A stretch of DNA of 58,180 nt from W0P28-013 sp963593685 (GTDB taxonomy: Bacteria; Bacteroidota; Bacteroidia; Bacteroidales; Paludibacteraceae), in assembly GCA_963593685.1 (NCBI GenBank), contig CAVBBP010000009.1, positions 1 through 58,180 on the forward strand. Reading direction: 5' to 3'. The translations under genes and the position numbers were made by a program. Below the pieces are notes generated by a model. That model was not told where the DNA came from. It ran no database searches and was given only the letters and a program-made list of their open reading frames with translations. This document shows positions 28,524 to 35,201 of this stretch, in pieces. How positions within the stretch are numbered: the first letter of the stretch is position 1; the number at the start of each line of letters is the position of its first letter.

Positions 28524-29218
28524 AAAAAACGCTCTCTGTCGCTGCACTGCTGTTGTGTTGCGCCTACGCTGCCGCACAAATCGACCACAAAAAAATGCTG
28601 CAAGCCTATTTTGCAGAAGATTTGGAGGTGTGGCGCACCGCCATCGACCAGATAGACGACACCGACACCACCATGCTGCGCCAAATGGCCAACTACGAAT
28701 ATGGTTACATCGGTTTTTGTCTTGCGCGCGAACGCTTCGACGAGGCGAAACGCCGCATTACCACGATGCGCAACCATCTGAATACGCTCGAAAAGGGCGG
28801 CTACGAGGCGGCGATGCTCAATCTCTACCGCTCGGCCTTGTGCGCTTTCGAACTGTCGATGAACCGCTGGAAATTTGCCACACTCGGGGTCGAAAGTGTG
28901 CGGCTGGCCAACCTCGCCTATGAGCAAGCCCCCGACAATCCGTTTGTATTGAGCCTGAAAGGCAATACCGAATTTTACCGCCCCGCGCTGGTTGGCGGCT
29001 CGAAAAAACGCGCCATCGCACTCTACGAACGCGCCGTGGCACTCTACGAACAGCAGCAACTCACCGACCATTGGAACTATTACGCCACGCTTCTGGCGCT
29101 GGCGCAATCGTACGAAAAGACCGACAACCGCGAAAAAGCCAAAACCGTTTGCCGCAAACTGCTTGCCGCCGCCCCAAACTTCGAATATGTGCGCGACAAA
29201 TACTATCCAAGCCTGTGA
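28520..29218 (+). CDS. Periplasmic tetratricopeptide-repeat protein
   Basis: A signal peptide (about residues 1-20, ending AAAQ) is followed by a 210-residue helical protein. The C-terminal half has TPR-like pairs: VRLANLAYEQAPDNPFVLSL, the segment around KKRAIALYERAVALYE, and LLALAQSYEKTDNREKAK. It probably acts as a protein-binding scaffold in the periplasm. It overlaps the acetyltransferase by 4 bases, which indicates an operon. No specific partner can be inferred. Confidence 0.7.
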   Translation: MKKTLSVAALLLCCAYAAAQIDHKKMLQAYFAEDLEVWRTAIDQIDDTDTTMLRQMANYEYGYIGFCLARERFDEAKRRITTMRNHLNTLEKGGYEAAMLNLYRSALCAFELSMNRWKFATLGVESVRLANLAYEQAPDNPFVLSLKGNTEFYRPALVGGSKKRAIALYERAVALYEQQQLTDHWNYYATLLALAQSYEKTDNREKAKTVCRKLLAAAPNFEYVRDKYYPSL

Positions 29219-29237
29219 TTGAACCGAAAAAATTTCC

Positions 29238-29245
29238 TAACTTTG
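29238..29245 (+). promoter_or_regulatory. Promoter -7 box ahead of the small T9SS protein
   Basis: TAACTTTG, with the downstream ATG at 29268. A TTG 16 bases upstream is closer than the usual 19-21, so only the -7 box is convincing. Confidence 0.5.
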
Positions 29246-29267
29246 CAACGCAAATAAGCAAAAACCG

Positions 29268-30017
29268 ATGAAAAAACTACTCTTTACGCTCCTTTTGGTG
29301 GGCAATCTGCTGGCACTTTCCGCCGAAGAACACACCTACATCATGAGCGACTACGCTAAACCTGCGTTCACCACCAGCGATGGACTTTTCACCACGCTCG
29401 GCAAGCAAGCCGACGGTGTGAGCGGTCCCACCTACAACGGTGGTGCAAAAGATCTTGATGTGCGCCTCTATGCCAAAAATACCTACAAAATCACCAGTAA
29501 TTCGGGTGCGAAAATGGTGCACATCACCTTTTGTATCAGCAAAAATGGGCACTACAAACTGGCCGAACTCACGCCAAACACTGGCACAATGGACGCCGAG
29601 CCCGAGCGACTAACCGACGACAACGGCTGGAAAGCGTGGCGCTATAGTTGGACGGGCAATGCCGCCGAAGTTACCTTCACTGTGGGCGACACCTGCCTCT
29701 TTGGCAGCGAATGTGCCGATCAAGGCAAAACAGGAGAAGCAGGCACGCTTATGTTCAAAGCACTGATAATCACCGACGATGCCGCCACCGCACTCGATGT
29801 AACAAAATCGGACAACATCAACATCTTCGCACACGATGGCATTATCTACTCCGACGGCGTGAGCGACGGCACACACATCGATGTGATGAGCATAACAGGC
29901 GCACACCTATTCTCGGGCATTGTACACAACGGCCAATTTCACGCCCCACTCACCGACGGCATCTACATCGTCAAATGTAACCACAATATACGAAAAATTG
30001 CCGTAAGCAGCAAGTAG
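29268..30017 (+). CDS. Secreted T9SS protein sharing a domain with an endonuclease paralogue
   Basis: The 249-residue protein has a signal peptide (about 1-19, ending LSA) and a beta-rich middle (about 50-170). The middle resembles a segment of the 1,300-residue nuclease at 46129-50031: both contain DLDVRLYAK/DLRIYAKGT, NTGTM/NTGSM, the string VTFTVG, and a following GSE. The last 60 residues (FAHDGIIYSDGVSD...GIYIVKC) look like a T9SS sorting domain. Function is unknown. The last codons and the stop fall within the recurring gene-end word AGCAGCAAGTAGCAAG, giving a C-terminus of VSSK. Confidence 0.7.
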   Translation: MKKLLFTLLLVGNLLALSAEEHTYIMSDYAKPAFTTSDGLFTTLGKQADGVSGPTYNGGAKDLDVRLYAKNTYKITSNSGAKMVHITFCISKNGHYKLAELTPNTGTMDAEPERLTDDNGWKAWRYSWTGNAAEVTFTVGDTCLFGSECADQGKTGEAGTLMFKALIITDDAATALDVTKSDNINIFAHDGIIYSDGVSDGTHIDVMSITGAHLFSGIVHNGQFHAPLTDGIYIVKCNHNIRKIAVSSK

Positions 30018-30245
30018 CAAGACGAGTGTGAAAGTGTAAAAGTATGAAAGTGCGAAAGTAGGGGCGCGGCATGCCATGCCCTTTTTTTGTTGAACTATTG
30101 AAGCGTTTAATCGTTGAAGCAAATTTATTTCTGGTTTTTTAGTTTTCAATTTGAAGATTTGAAAATTGATTTTGCCTTACAGACCAACTCCAATGCGTTA
30201 AACTAATCAACTCATCAACCCAACTTTTACACTTTCCACACTTCT
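30018..30245. other. Intergenic modular repeats between convergent genes
   Basis: The region holds GTGAAAGT octamers, a degenerate hairpin GGGGCGCGGC...GCCATGCCC with a T7 tract (30061-30088, terminator-like), and the CCAATGCGTTAAAC motif (30190-30203) followed by CAACTCATCAACCC-type octamers. No gene is seen. Confidence 0.6.
30061..30088 (+). terminator. Terminator-like hairpin with T-tract
   Basis: GGGGCGCGGCATGCCATGCC forms an imperfect stem followed by CTTTTTTTG. Its position between convergent genes fits a terminator for the upstream T9SS gene. Confidence 0.4.
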
Positions 30246-32570
30246 CTACATACTCAGCACGCAGACGATTTTTTGGCGGATTTTGGCGCCATCGGGGCGC
30301 ACGGCTTCGACAAAAATGACATACACACCTACGCCGCAGAGCGCATCGCTGTCGTTGCGGCCGTTCCAATAGATAGTGCCTTCTGTACCCGTGAGTTCGC
30401 CACCGAGCAGCCGCCGCATACGCGTGCCAGTGGGGTTGTAGATGGTGATGGTGGCTGTGAAACCGTCGTGCGGCAGGCGGTAATTGATGGGCAGCAGGTC
30501 GCGGAAGCCGTCGTTGTCGGGCGTGAAAGTCTCGTATTCTAACCAAAAATTCTGCTTTTCTTCGTCGTTTCCCGACTCCAAATACTGCGAATTTTGTCGC
30601 GCTGGCGTGGCGTAACCCACCTCAAACGACGCCGATTGCCAGTTGTCGGCTTGCTGCGTGGGCGCATGCGGATTCACACGCTCGAGCGACACGCCTTCGG
30701 GATTGCTCACAAACGCGTGGTGCATCTTTTCGGTGTAACTCATCTCGTCTATCACCGTGCCGTCGTTCAGCACAATGATGATGTTGCCCTCGTCGTCGTT
30801 GAGCGATGGCAGTTTCACGGTGGCAAAATAGCCGTCGTCGGGGCAATCGTATTGAGCGCACACCTTGTCGCGGTCGCTAGTCAGCACCAGATAGGCGTGC
30901 GGTGCAACAAGGCGCGGTTCGTTGCAGATGGCGGTGCGGCTGTCGAGTTCGCCGTTGCGGCGGCGCGTTACAAGCAGTTGCCCAAGGTCGAGCGTCTTGT
31001 CCGAAATGTTCCACAATTCCACAAAATCGACACCATCGTCTTTCGGGTTGAACAGAATCTCGTTCAGCACAATGTCGCCCACTTCGGGAGGCACGGGCAG
31101 CGCAATTTCGCACTCCACAGTGCCGAGCGGCAGACTATCGACACAAAAGAGATTTTCGATGACAAATGTTTCTAATTCGCTGGCAGTCAGTTTGTTGTGT
31201 AATTTCAACTGCGCAACATTGGCGTGCGGTTGCGCTATTATTATGGTGTCGATGCCGAGCGACAGGCGGTAGTTGCTTTTGTCGGCCAATGCGGCTTCGT
31301 CCATCGTTTTCGAGAAACAGAGTGTAACCGTGTCGCTTGTGGCGGCGATGTATTCGAGCCGCGGCGCGTGTTCGTCGGGCAGTGCGGCCGCCACGGAGTT
31401 GGGCTGTCCGGGTGTGCCGCCATTGTGGTTTTCCGATGGTGTCCAGTTTTCTGCATGGTTGTCGAGGTAGTCGCAGTTGATGCGCTCGAGCGACCAGCCG
31501 CCGTCCTTTTTGAATGCCGCATTGCCGTACCATTTATCGGTGAAATCGACCCACGCAACGAGGTTTTTCTGCTCGTCGAAAAGTTGCACCACTGCGCCCG
31601 AGTTTGGAATCAGTTGCCACGGCGCAGCGACCACAGTTTGGCCGTAGGACTTAAATTCTGCCGCCGCATTTTCGGCACAGAGAATAGCGTAACTGCGCGG
31701 TTGTAGCGTGCCTTCGGCGATTGTCGCCCATTTGTTGTTGATGGCGAGCGTCCAGCCCGCAAGGTCGATGGCGGTGTCGGTGCGGTTGTATATCTCGAGA
31801 AATTCGTGCAGCGGCAGTTGGTTCTGCGGCTCTGGGTCGGCCATTATTTCGCTGAAAACGATGTCGTATTTGCGCACCGTTTGTTCGGGTTTGATGTAGG
31901 GATTGCCCGTCGCCGAAATGCTGTTGCAGAGGTATTTGTCGCGGCCGTTGGTCTTCGAGTAGCAAAACAGCAGCCCTGTGTAGCACGCGTTCAGGTTGGT
32001 GCGGTCGCTGCAGTCGCCTTCGAGCGTAAATTCGCTTTCGCCTTCGAGCCGTGAATAGAGTTGCCATGTGCCAGCCGAATCGCGCGTCAGTTTCAGGTCG
32101 ATGCCCGTGCAGCCAGCGGTTCGCCCATCGCGGCCATCGATTATTTTTGTGGTTTTCGTGCTATTTTGTCGGTAGAGTGCCACCTCTTTGCCGCTGTTGC
32201 CAATCCACACAAAATAGCCGTTGAGTGCGCCGTCGAGCGTGGTGGTGTCGGCCATCACATAGAAGCGTGCGTAGTTGTAGTTGGTCAGTTCCAAATCGGC
32301 AAATGTGAGCGAAATTTGCCATTCGGCGGCCAAAATCGCCTGCGACGGTCGGCTCAAATAGGCGTAATTTCTGGTGCTGCTCGCTGCGGTGTCGTTCAGC
32401 ACAAGTTTGTTTGTGGTGGCATCTATCTCCTTGATGTAAAACTTGTCGCGCGTGCCTTGCCACGCTGTGTCGAGTTCCGTGCCATTGTCGAGAAAATCGT
32501 CGTAGAATTGCGCCGAAACGCCCATCGCCGAAACCGCCGCTAAAACCGTCAAAAATTGTTTAAGTGCCAT
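30246..32570 (-). CDS. Secreted lamin-tail-domain protein with a T9SS/FlgD-like C-terminus
   Basis: The 774-residue protein starts with a signal peptide (ending VSA, residue 20). Residues of about 25-220 form a concanavalin-like beta region. Two lamin tail domains follow: one opens with DIVFSEIMADPEPQ and contains EFLEIYNRTD and LAGWTL, the other opens with GDIVLNEILFNPKDDGVDF and contains VELWN. The C-terminus, FTPDNDGFRD then an Ig-like fold with TIYWNGRNDSDALCGVGVY, resembles the FlgD-like or gliding-motility-associated tails used for T9SS export. It is probably a surface or extracellular protein. Lamin tail domains in bacteria often accompany nucleases or calcium-binding proteins, but no catalytic domain is seen here. 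A strong promoter lies 45-75 bases upstream. Confidence 0.8.
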   Translation of the reverse strand: MALKQFLTVLAAVSAMGVSAQFYDDFLDNGTELDTAWQGTRDKFYIKEIDATTNKLVLNDTAASSTRNYAYLSRPSQAILAAEWQISLTFADLELTNYNYARFYVMADTTTLDGALNGYFVWIGNSGKEVALYRQNSTKTTKIIDGRDGRTAGCTGIDLKLTRDSAGTWQLYSRLEGESEFTLEGDCSDRTNLNACYTGLLFCYSKTNGRDKYLCNSISATGNPYIKPEQTVRKYDIVFSEIMADPEPQNQLPLHEFLEIYNRTDTAIDLAGWTLAINNKWATIAEGTLQPRSYAILCAENAAAEFKSYGQTVVAAPWQLIPNSGAVVQLFDEQKNLVAWVDFTDKWYGNAAFKKDGGWSLERINCDYLDNHAENWTPSENHNGGTPGQPNSVAAALPDEHAPRLEYIAATSDTVTLCFSKTMDEAALADKSNYRLSLGIDTIIIAQPHANVAQLKLHNKLTASELETFVIENLFCVDSLPLGTVECEIALPVPPEVGDIVLNEILFNPKDDGVDFVELWNISDKTLDLGQLLVTRRRNGELDSRTAICNEPRLVAPHAYLVLTSDRDKVCAQYDCPDDGYFATVKLPSLNDDEGNIIIVLNDGTVIDEMSYTEKMHHAFVSNPEGVSLERVNPHAPTQQADNWQSASFEVGYATPARQNSQYLESGNDEEKQNFWLEYETFTPDNDGFRDLLPINYRLPHDGFTATITIYNPTGTRMRRLLGGELTGTEGTIYWNGRNDSDALCGVGVYVIFVEAVRPDGAKIRQKIVCVLSM

Positions 32571-32613
32571 ATATTTCTGATAATTTTCGTCTCTTTGTCT
32601 TACTAAATTTCAA

Positions 32614-32645
32614 CAAAATTACGCAAAAAAAATCAGACCTGCAAA
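32614..32645 (-). promoter_or_regulatory. Promoter of the lamin-tail protein gene
   Basis: On the minus strand TTTG (32642-32645), 20 bases, then TAATTTTG (32614-32621): a perfect match. Transcription should begin near 32607, leaving a leader of about 37 nt. A near copy of this promoter occurs at 34848-34880 without a gene in front of it. Confidence 0.75.
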
Positions 32646-32760
32646 TCTGTTTTTAGTGAGTAGTGAGAAGTTAGAAGTGTTTTTTTGAGAACATAGAGCA
32701 TAGACGATGACTTTTGACTATGACTTTTGCGCAATTTGAAATTCTGAAATTTGAAATTAT
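32646..32760. other. Spacer with modular repeats
   Basis: Contains TAGTGAGAAGTTAG-type heptamers, GAACATAGA repeats and AAATTCTGAAATTTG repeats. Nothing coding is seen. Confidence 0.5.
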
Positions 32761-32792
32761 TTTGGCGATGTCAAAATAATGTTGTACTTTTG
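32761..32792 (+). promoter_or_regulatory. Promoter of the structured RNA
   Basis: TTTG at 32761-32764, 20 bases, then TACTTTTG at 32785-32792: a perfect match to the Bacteroidetes consensus. The predicted start is near 32799. Confidence 0.75.
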
Positions 32793-32798
32793 CTTTGC

Positions 32799-33063
32799 TG
32801 GTCTGCACAATTTTGTGTGCTGATTAGCAGACATAATAAAGGCGTTTATTGACGCTCTGTTCTGACACATTGAAATCTCGCAAATTTCAGGAACAATCAG
32901 GGTTTAGCAACGGTAGATGCCCTCGGAATGTAAGTTATTCACTACTCGTATGGGCAGTCGTTTTCTTATATTCGCGTGGGTTTCGCGTTGTCGGTTCTAT
33001 TGTTTCGGGCAATGCGAGAGCCTCAATGTGTGGAACGACAATAGTCGAATTCCACGCTTTTTT
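32799..33063 (+). ncRNA. Structured non-coding RNA or attenuator leader ahead of the FISUMP genes
   Basis: The 265-base segment runs from a perfect promoter to a strong intrinsic terminator and is unlike the AT-rich repeats around it. Visible stems are: GTCTGC with GCAGAC near the 5' end, enclosing a short ACA...TGT hairpin; TGAAAT with ATTTCA (about 32870-32889); CGCGTTGTC with GGCAATGCG, nine pairs including two wobbles (about 32983-33016); and the terminator. I see no match to tmRNA, RNase P or SRP RNA signatures. The 86-residue open frame on this segment is probably incidental. Either this is an independent RNA or, because the terminator lies only 66 bases before the FISUMP start, a conditional leader controlling that gene. 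Confidence 0.6.
33028..33063 (+). terminator. Intrinsic terminator of the structured RNA
   Basis: GTGTGGAA (33028-33035) pairs with TTCCACGC (33050-33057), and inside it CGAC pairs with GTCG around AATA. Six T residues follow. Confidence 0.8.
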
Positions 33064-33082
33064 GTTGTGTCTAACTGAACGG

Positions 33083-33115
33083 AAAATTGACAATTTTCAA
33101 ATTTGTTAACAAATT
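33083..33115. promoter_or_regulatory. Two short palindromes before the first FISUMP gene
   Basis: AAAATTGACAATTTT (33083-33097) and the perfect 16-bp palindrome AATTTGTTAACAAATT (33100-33115) lie between the terminator and the ATG at 33130. They could be operators or leader hairpins; there is no clear -7 box here. Confidence 0.4.
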
Positions 33116-33129
33116 AAAATCAAAAAAAC

Positions 33130-33810
33130 ATGAAAAAATCGATTTTATTTGCGGCCTTGTGTTGCGTTGCAGCGGGTTTTGCTGCGTGCGACAAAAACGA
33201 GCCGAAGGACGGTTCAAACAATAACGACCCTAAAAACGACACCCAAGAGGCTATTGATTTGGGATTGAGTGTGAAGTGGGCAACCTGCAATGTAGGCGCA
33301 ACCAGCCCCGAAAAGTACGGCAACTACTACGCTTGGGGAGAGACCACCACAAAAAGCGACTACTCGTGGGACACCTACAAATATGGTACTTACAATTATG
33401 ATGGCGATAACAGCAAATTGACCAAGTACAATACCTCCGATGGTAAGACTACCCTCGAAGCCGCCGACGATGCTGCCACTGCCAACTGGGGTGGGGGATG
33501 GCGTATGCCCACCGATGCCGAGTGGGACGAACTCATCAATAACTGCACTTGGACTTGGACAAACAAAAGCGGCGTGAGCGGCTACGAAGTGAAAGCCTCC
33601 AACGGAAACTCCATTTTTCTCCCTGCGGCGGGCTATCGCTACAGCGGCTACCTGAACTACGCAGGCGATAACGGCCGCTACTGGTCGAGTTCGCTCAACA
33701 CGTACTACCCGAGCAGCGCGCGGAGCGCGTACTTCTTCTCGGACTTTGTGTACAGCGCCGGCCGCAGCCGCTACTATGGGCAATCCGTGCGTCCAGTGGT
33801 AGTACCATAA
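33130..33810 (+). CDS. FISUMP-domain lipoprotein, possible DGR target
   Basis: The 226-residue protein has a lipoprotein signal (lipobox FAAC, Cys20) and then a FISUMP domain (Fibrobacter succinogenes major paralogous domain, a C-type-lectin-like fold). Hallmarks are DLGLSVKWATCNVGA, GNYYAWGET, WGGGWRMPTDAEWDEL, IFLPAAGYR, YWSSS and the terminal GQSVRPV. Related folds are known targets of diversity-generating retroelements. The last 125 bases are much more GC-rich than the rest and use many NNC codons for Tyr, Ser, Phe, Gly and Arg, as expected of a variable region. It is probably anchored in the outer membrane as a ligand-binding protein. It lies directly behind the structured RNA and 68 bases before a paralogue. 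Confidence 0.85.
   Translation: MKKSILFAALCCVAAGFAACDKNEPKDGSNNNDPKNDTQEAIDLGLSVKWATCNVGATSPEKYGNYYAWGETTTKSDYSWDTYKYGTYNYDGDNSKLTKYNTSDGKTTLEAADDAATANWGGGWRMPTDAEWDELINNCTWTWTNKSGVSGYEVKASNGNSIFLPAAGYRYSGYLNYAGDNGRYWSSSLNTYYPSSARSAYFFSDFVYSAGRSRYYGQSVRPVVVP
33674..33799 (+). other. Candidate DGR variable region
   Basis: This segment covers the codons from RYWSSS to SVRPV. Compared with the paralogue at 33879, sites that are often AAC or AAT there become TAC, AGC, GCC, GGC or TTC here. It ends in a GC-rich constant string, GGGCAATCCGTGCGTCCAG, where a DGR initiation site would lie. No reverse transcriptase or template repeat is in the window. Confidence 0.45.
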
Positions 33811-33825
33811 CCAGTTGAAAATTGG
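33811..33825. promoter_or_regulatory. Small hairpin just after the FISUMP stop
   Basis: CCAGTT pairs with AATTGG (one G-T mismatch) around GAA. DGR targets often have a short hairpin with a GRNA-type loop just after the variable region, so the placement is suggestive. Confidence 0.35.
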
Positions 33826-33844
33826 GGCAAAACAACAAACAATA

Positions 33845-33864
33845 GTCCGTAAAAGGAGGCGGAC
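33845..33864. promoter_or_regulatory. Hairpin with GGAGG in the loop
   Basis: GTCCG pairs with CGGAC around TAAAAGGAGG, 15 bases before the next start codon. It may be a weak leader structure. Confidence 0.3.
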
Positions 33865-33878
33865 ATAAAACCTTTGTT

Positions 33879-34562
33879 ATGAAAAAAATCGATTTTTTTG
33901 CGGCCTTGTGTTGCGCTACACTGCTTTTGGCGGCGTGCGAAAAAGACAAAGAAAAGGTAGGATTTTTAGTCGCTACAGGTAATGAAACTGGTCATGATTA
34001 TGTCGATTTAGGCCTGAGCGTAAGGTGGGCTACCTGCAATGTGGGCGCAGAAAAGCCCGAAGAATACGGCAATTATTACGCTTGGGGCGAAACCGCCACC
34101 AAAACAACCTATTCATGGGGAACCTATGCCTACGGTTCTGCCGACAATGTTCTGACAAAATACAACACAGACAGCCACTACGGTACTGTGGACAAAAAAA
34201 CTACACTCGAAGCCATCAACGATGCGGCAACTAAAAACTGGGGCGGAAAGTGGCGCATGCCAACCAGCGCCGAATGGGAAGAATTGCGCACAAGTTGCAC
34301 TTGGACTTTAGCAACTCTAAATGGCGTGGCCGGCTACAAAGTAATTGGCAAAAATAAAAACGCCATTTTTCTGCCTACGGCTGGTTATCGCAGTTATAAC
34401 GAACGGTATGGCGTTGGCAGCAAAGGCCACTATTGGTCGAGTTCGTTCAGCACAAACTATCCCAATCGCGCGTGGAATATATTTTTCGACTCAAACTATG
34501 TGGGCAGAAACGATAGTGGTCGCCGCTACTTTGGCCAATCCGTCCGCCCTGTATGTAAATAA
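33879..34562 (+). CDS. FISUMP-domain lipoprotein, paralogue
   Basis: The 227-residue protein has a lipoprotein signal (lipobox LAAC, Cys20) and the same FISUMP landmarks as its neighbour: DLGLSVRWATCNVGA, GNYYAWGET, WGGKWRMPTSAEWEEL, IFLPTAGYR, YWSSS and GQSVRPV. Its 3' end keeps AAT and AAC codons and normal base composition, so it does not look recently diversified. It probably arose by tandem duplication and may share a transcript with the upstream gene. It is predicted to be an outer-membrane-anchored binding protein; the ligand is unknown. Confidence 0.85.
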   Translation: MKKIDFFAALCCATLLLAACEKDKEKVGFLVATGNETGHDYVDLGLSVRWATCNVGAEKPEEYGNYYAWGETATKTTYSWGTYAYGSADNVLTKYNTDSHYGTVDKKTTLEAINDAATKNWGGKWRMPTSAEWEELRTSCTWTLATLNGVAGYKVIGKNKNAIFLPTAGYRSYNERYGVGSKGHYWSSSFSTNYPNRAWNIFFDSNYVGRNDSGRRYFGQSVRPVCK

Positions 34563-34624
34563 TGGATAATTAGTCGCAAGTAGCAAGAAGAGATTTTAAG
34601 AACATAGAAGATAGAACATAGATT

Positions 34625-34653
34625 GTAGAGCCGCCACAATGTGACGGCTCTAC
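34625..34653. repeat. 29-bp palindromic repeat, family 2, copy 2
   Basis: GTAGAGCCG and CGGCTCTAC form a perfect outer stem and CCAC...GTG an inner one. It matches 168-196. Confidence 0.7.
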
Positions 34654-34699
34654 TTTAATGAAAAATGAACAATAATCTGGCGGTGGTGTTGCGTGCGAA

Positions 34700-34740
34700 C
34701 CTGTCCCCTTTGCAAGGGGACGAGCGAAGCGGAGGGGTTA
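34700..34740. repeat. Purine-rich hairpin repeat, copy 3
   Basis: Nearly identical to 2109-2148 and in the same orientation. Confidence 0.7.
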
Positions 34741-34759
34741 AAACCAAATCAACAAAAAC

Positions 34760-34782
34760 GGACGCACTCGGTGCGTCCCTAC
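34760..34782. repeat. 23-bp palindrome, copy 3
   Basis: Intact arms GGACGCAC and GTGCGTCC, followed by CTAC. Confidence 0.75.
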
Positions 34783-34823
34783 TTTTAACTTTACAAACTT
34801 TATTAACTTTCAAACTAATTTCG

Positions 34824-34831
34824 TACCTTTG
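34824..34831 (+). promoter_or_regulatory. Likely asd promoter -7 box
   Basis: TACCTTTG points right. It would give asd a leader of about 360 nt composed largely of repeat modules. No -33 TTTG is visible. Confidence 0.45.
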
Positions 34832-34847
34832 CCTTTCGAAATTTCAA

Positions 34848-34880
34848 CAAAATTACGCAAAAAAAAATCAGACCAGCAAA
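34848..34880 (-). promoter_or_regulatory. Orphan duplicated promoter
   Basis: On the minus strand TTTG (34877-34880), 21 bases, then TAATTTTG (34848-34855). About 45 bases here match the lamin-tail gene promoter region around 32604-32648. It points into the intergenic region and the 3' end of the FISUMP paralogue, with no minus-strand gene in front of it. Confidence 0.5.
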
Positions 34881-35201
34881 TCGCTTTTAGTCGCAAGTAG
34901 CAAGAAGCAAGAAAAGTTAGGAATGAGGAATTAGGAGTGAGGAGTGGTGCAGCAGAGCCGCAATTTCAGAATTTCAAATTTCAAATTTCAAATTTCAAAT
35001 TTCAAATTAAATGGATTAACCAAATAACCAGAAATTAGAAATTAGAAATTAGAAATAAACCTCACAGGTTCTGACTATGCGTTAAACTTTTCAACGACCT
35101 ATCAACCAATCAACCAATCAACCAATCAACTAATCAACCCAACCTGAAACTCTGAAACGCTTAAATTCTGAAATTTGAAACTCTGAAATTTGAAATTCAA
35201 T

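Larger units (their letters stand above)
34563..35201. other. Long intergenic region made of repeat modules, leader of asd
   Basis: No gene is seen in 639 bases. In order: the gene-end word (34573-34589), palindrome family 2 (34625-34653), the purine hairpin (34700-34740), the 23-bp palindrome (34760-34782), two promoter boxes, a second gene-end word (34888-34908), GAGGAAT-type heptamers, about six copies of AATTTCA (34965-35008), AGAAATT heptamers (35032-35056), the TATGCGTTAAAC motif (35076-35087) and AATCAACC octamers (35093-35140). Confidence 0.7.

Noticed and set aside
32799..33063. Template repeat for the DGR-like variable region
   Set aside because: The RNA segment does not align with 33674-33799 beyond a short chance match around TATGGGCA, so it is not a template repeat.
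32849..33109. 86-residue open frame on the structured RNA segment
   Set aside because: It spans the terminator hairpin, shows no recognisable domain, and the segment is better explained by promoter-stems-terminator architecture. It could be revisited if homologues show protein-like conservation.
35093..35140. Regular short repeats resembling a CRISPR array
   Set aside because: Units are 7-8 bases and contiguous, without spacers, and no cas gene is nearby.
35190..35201. TTG start four codons before asd
   Set aside because: The extension lies in AATTTGA-type repeats; the ATG at 35202 begins the conserved dinucleotide-binding motif.
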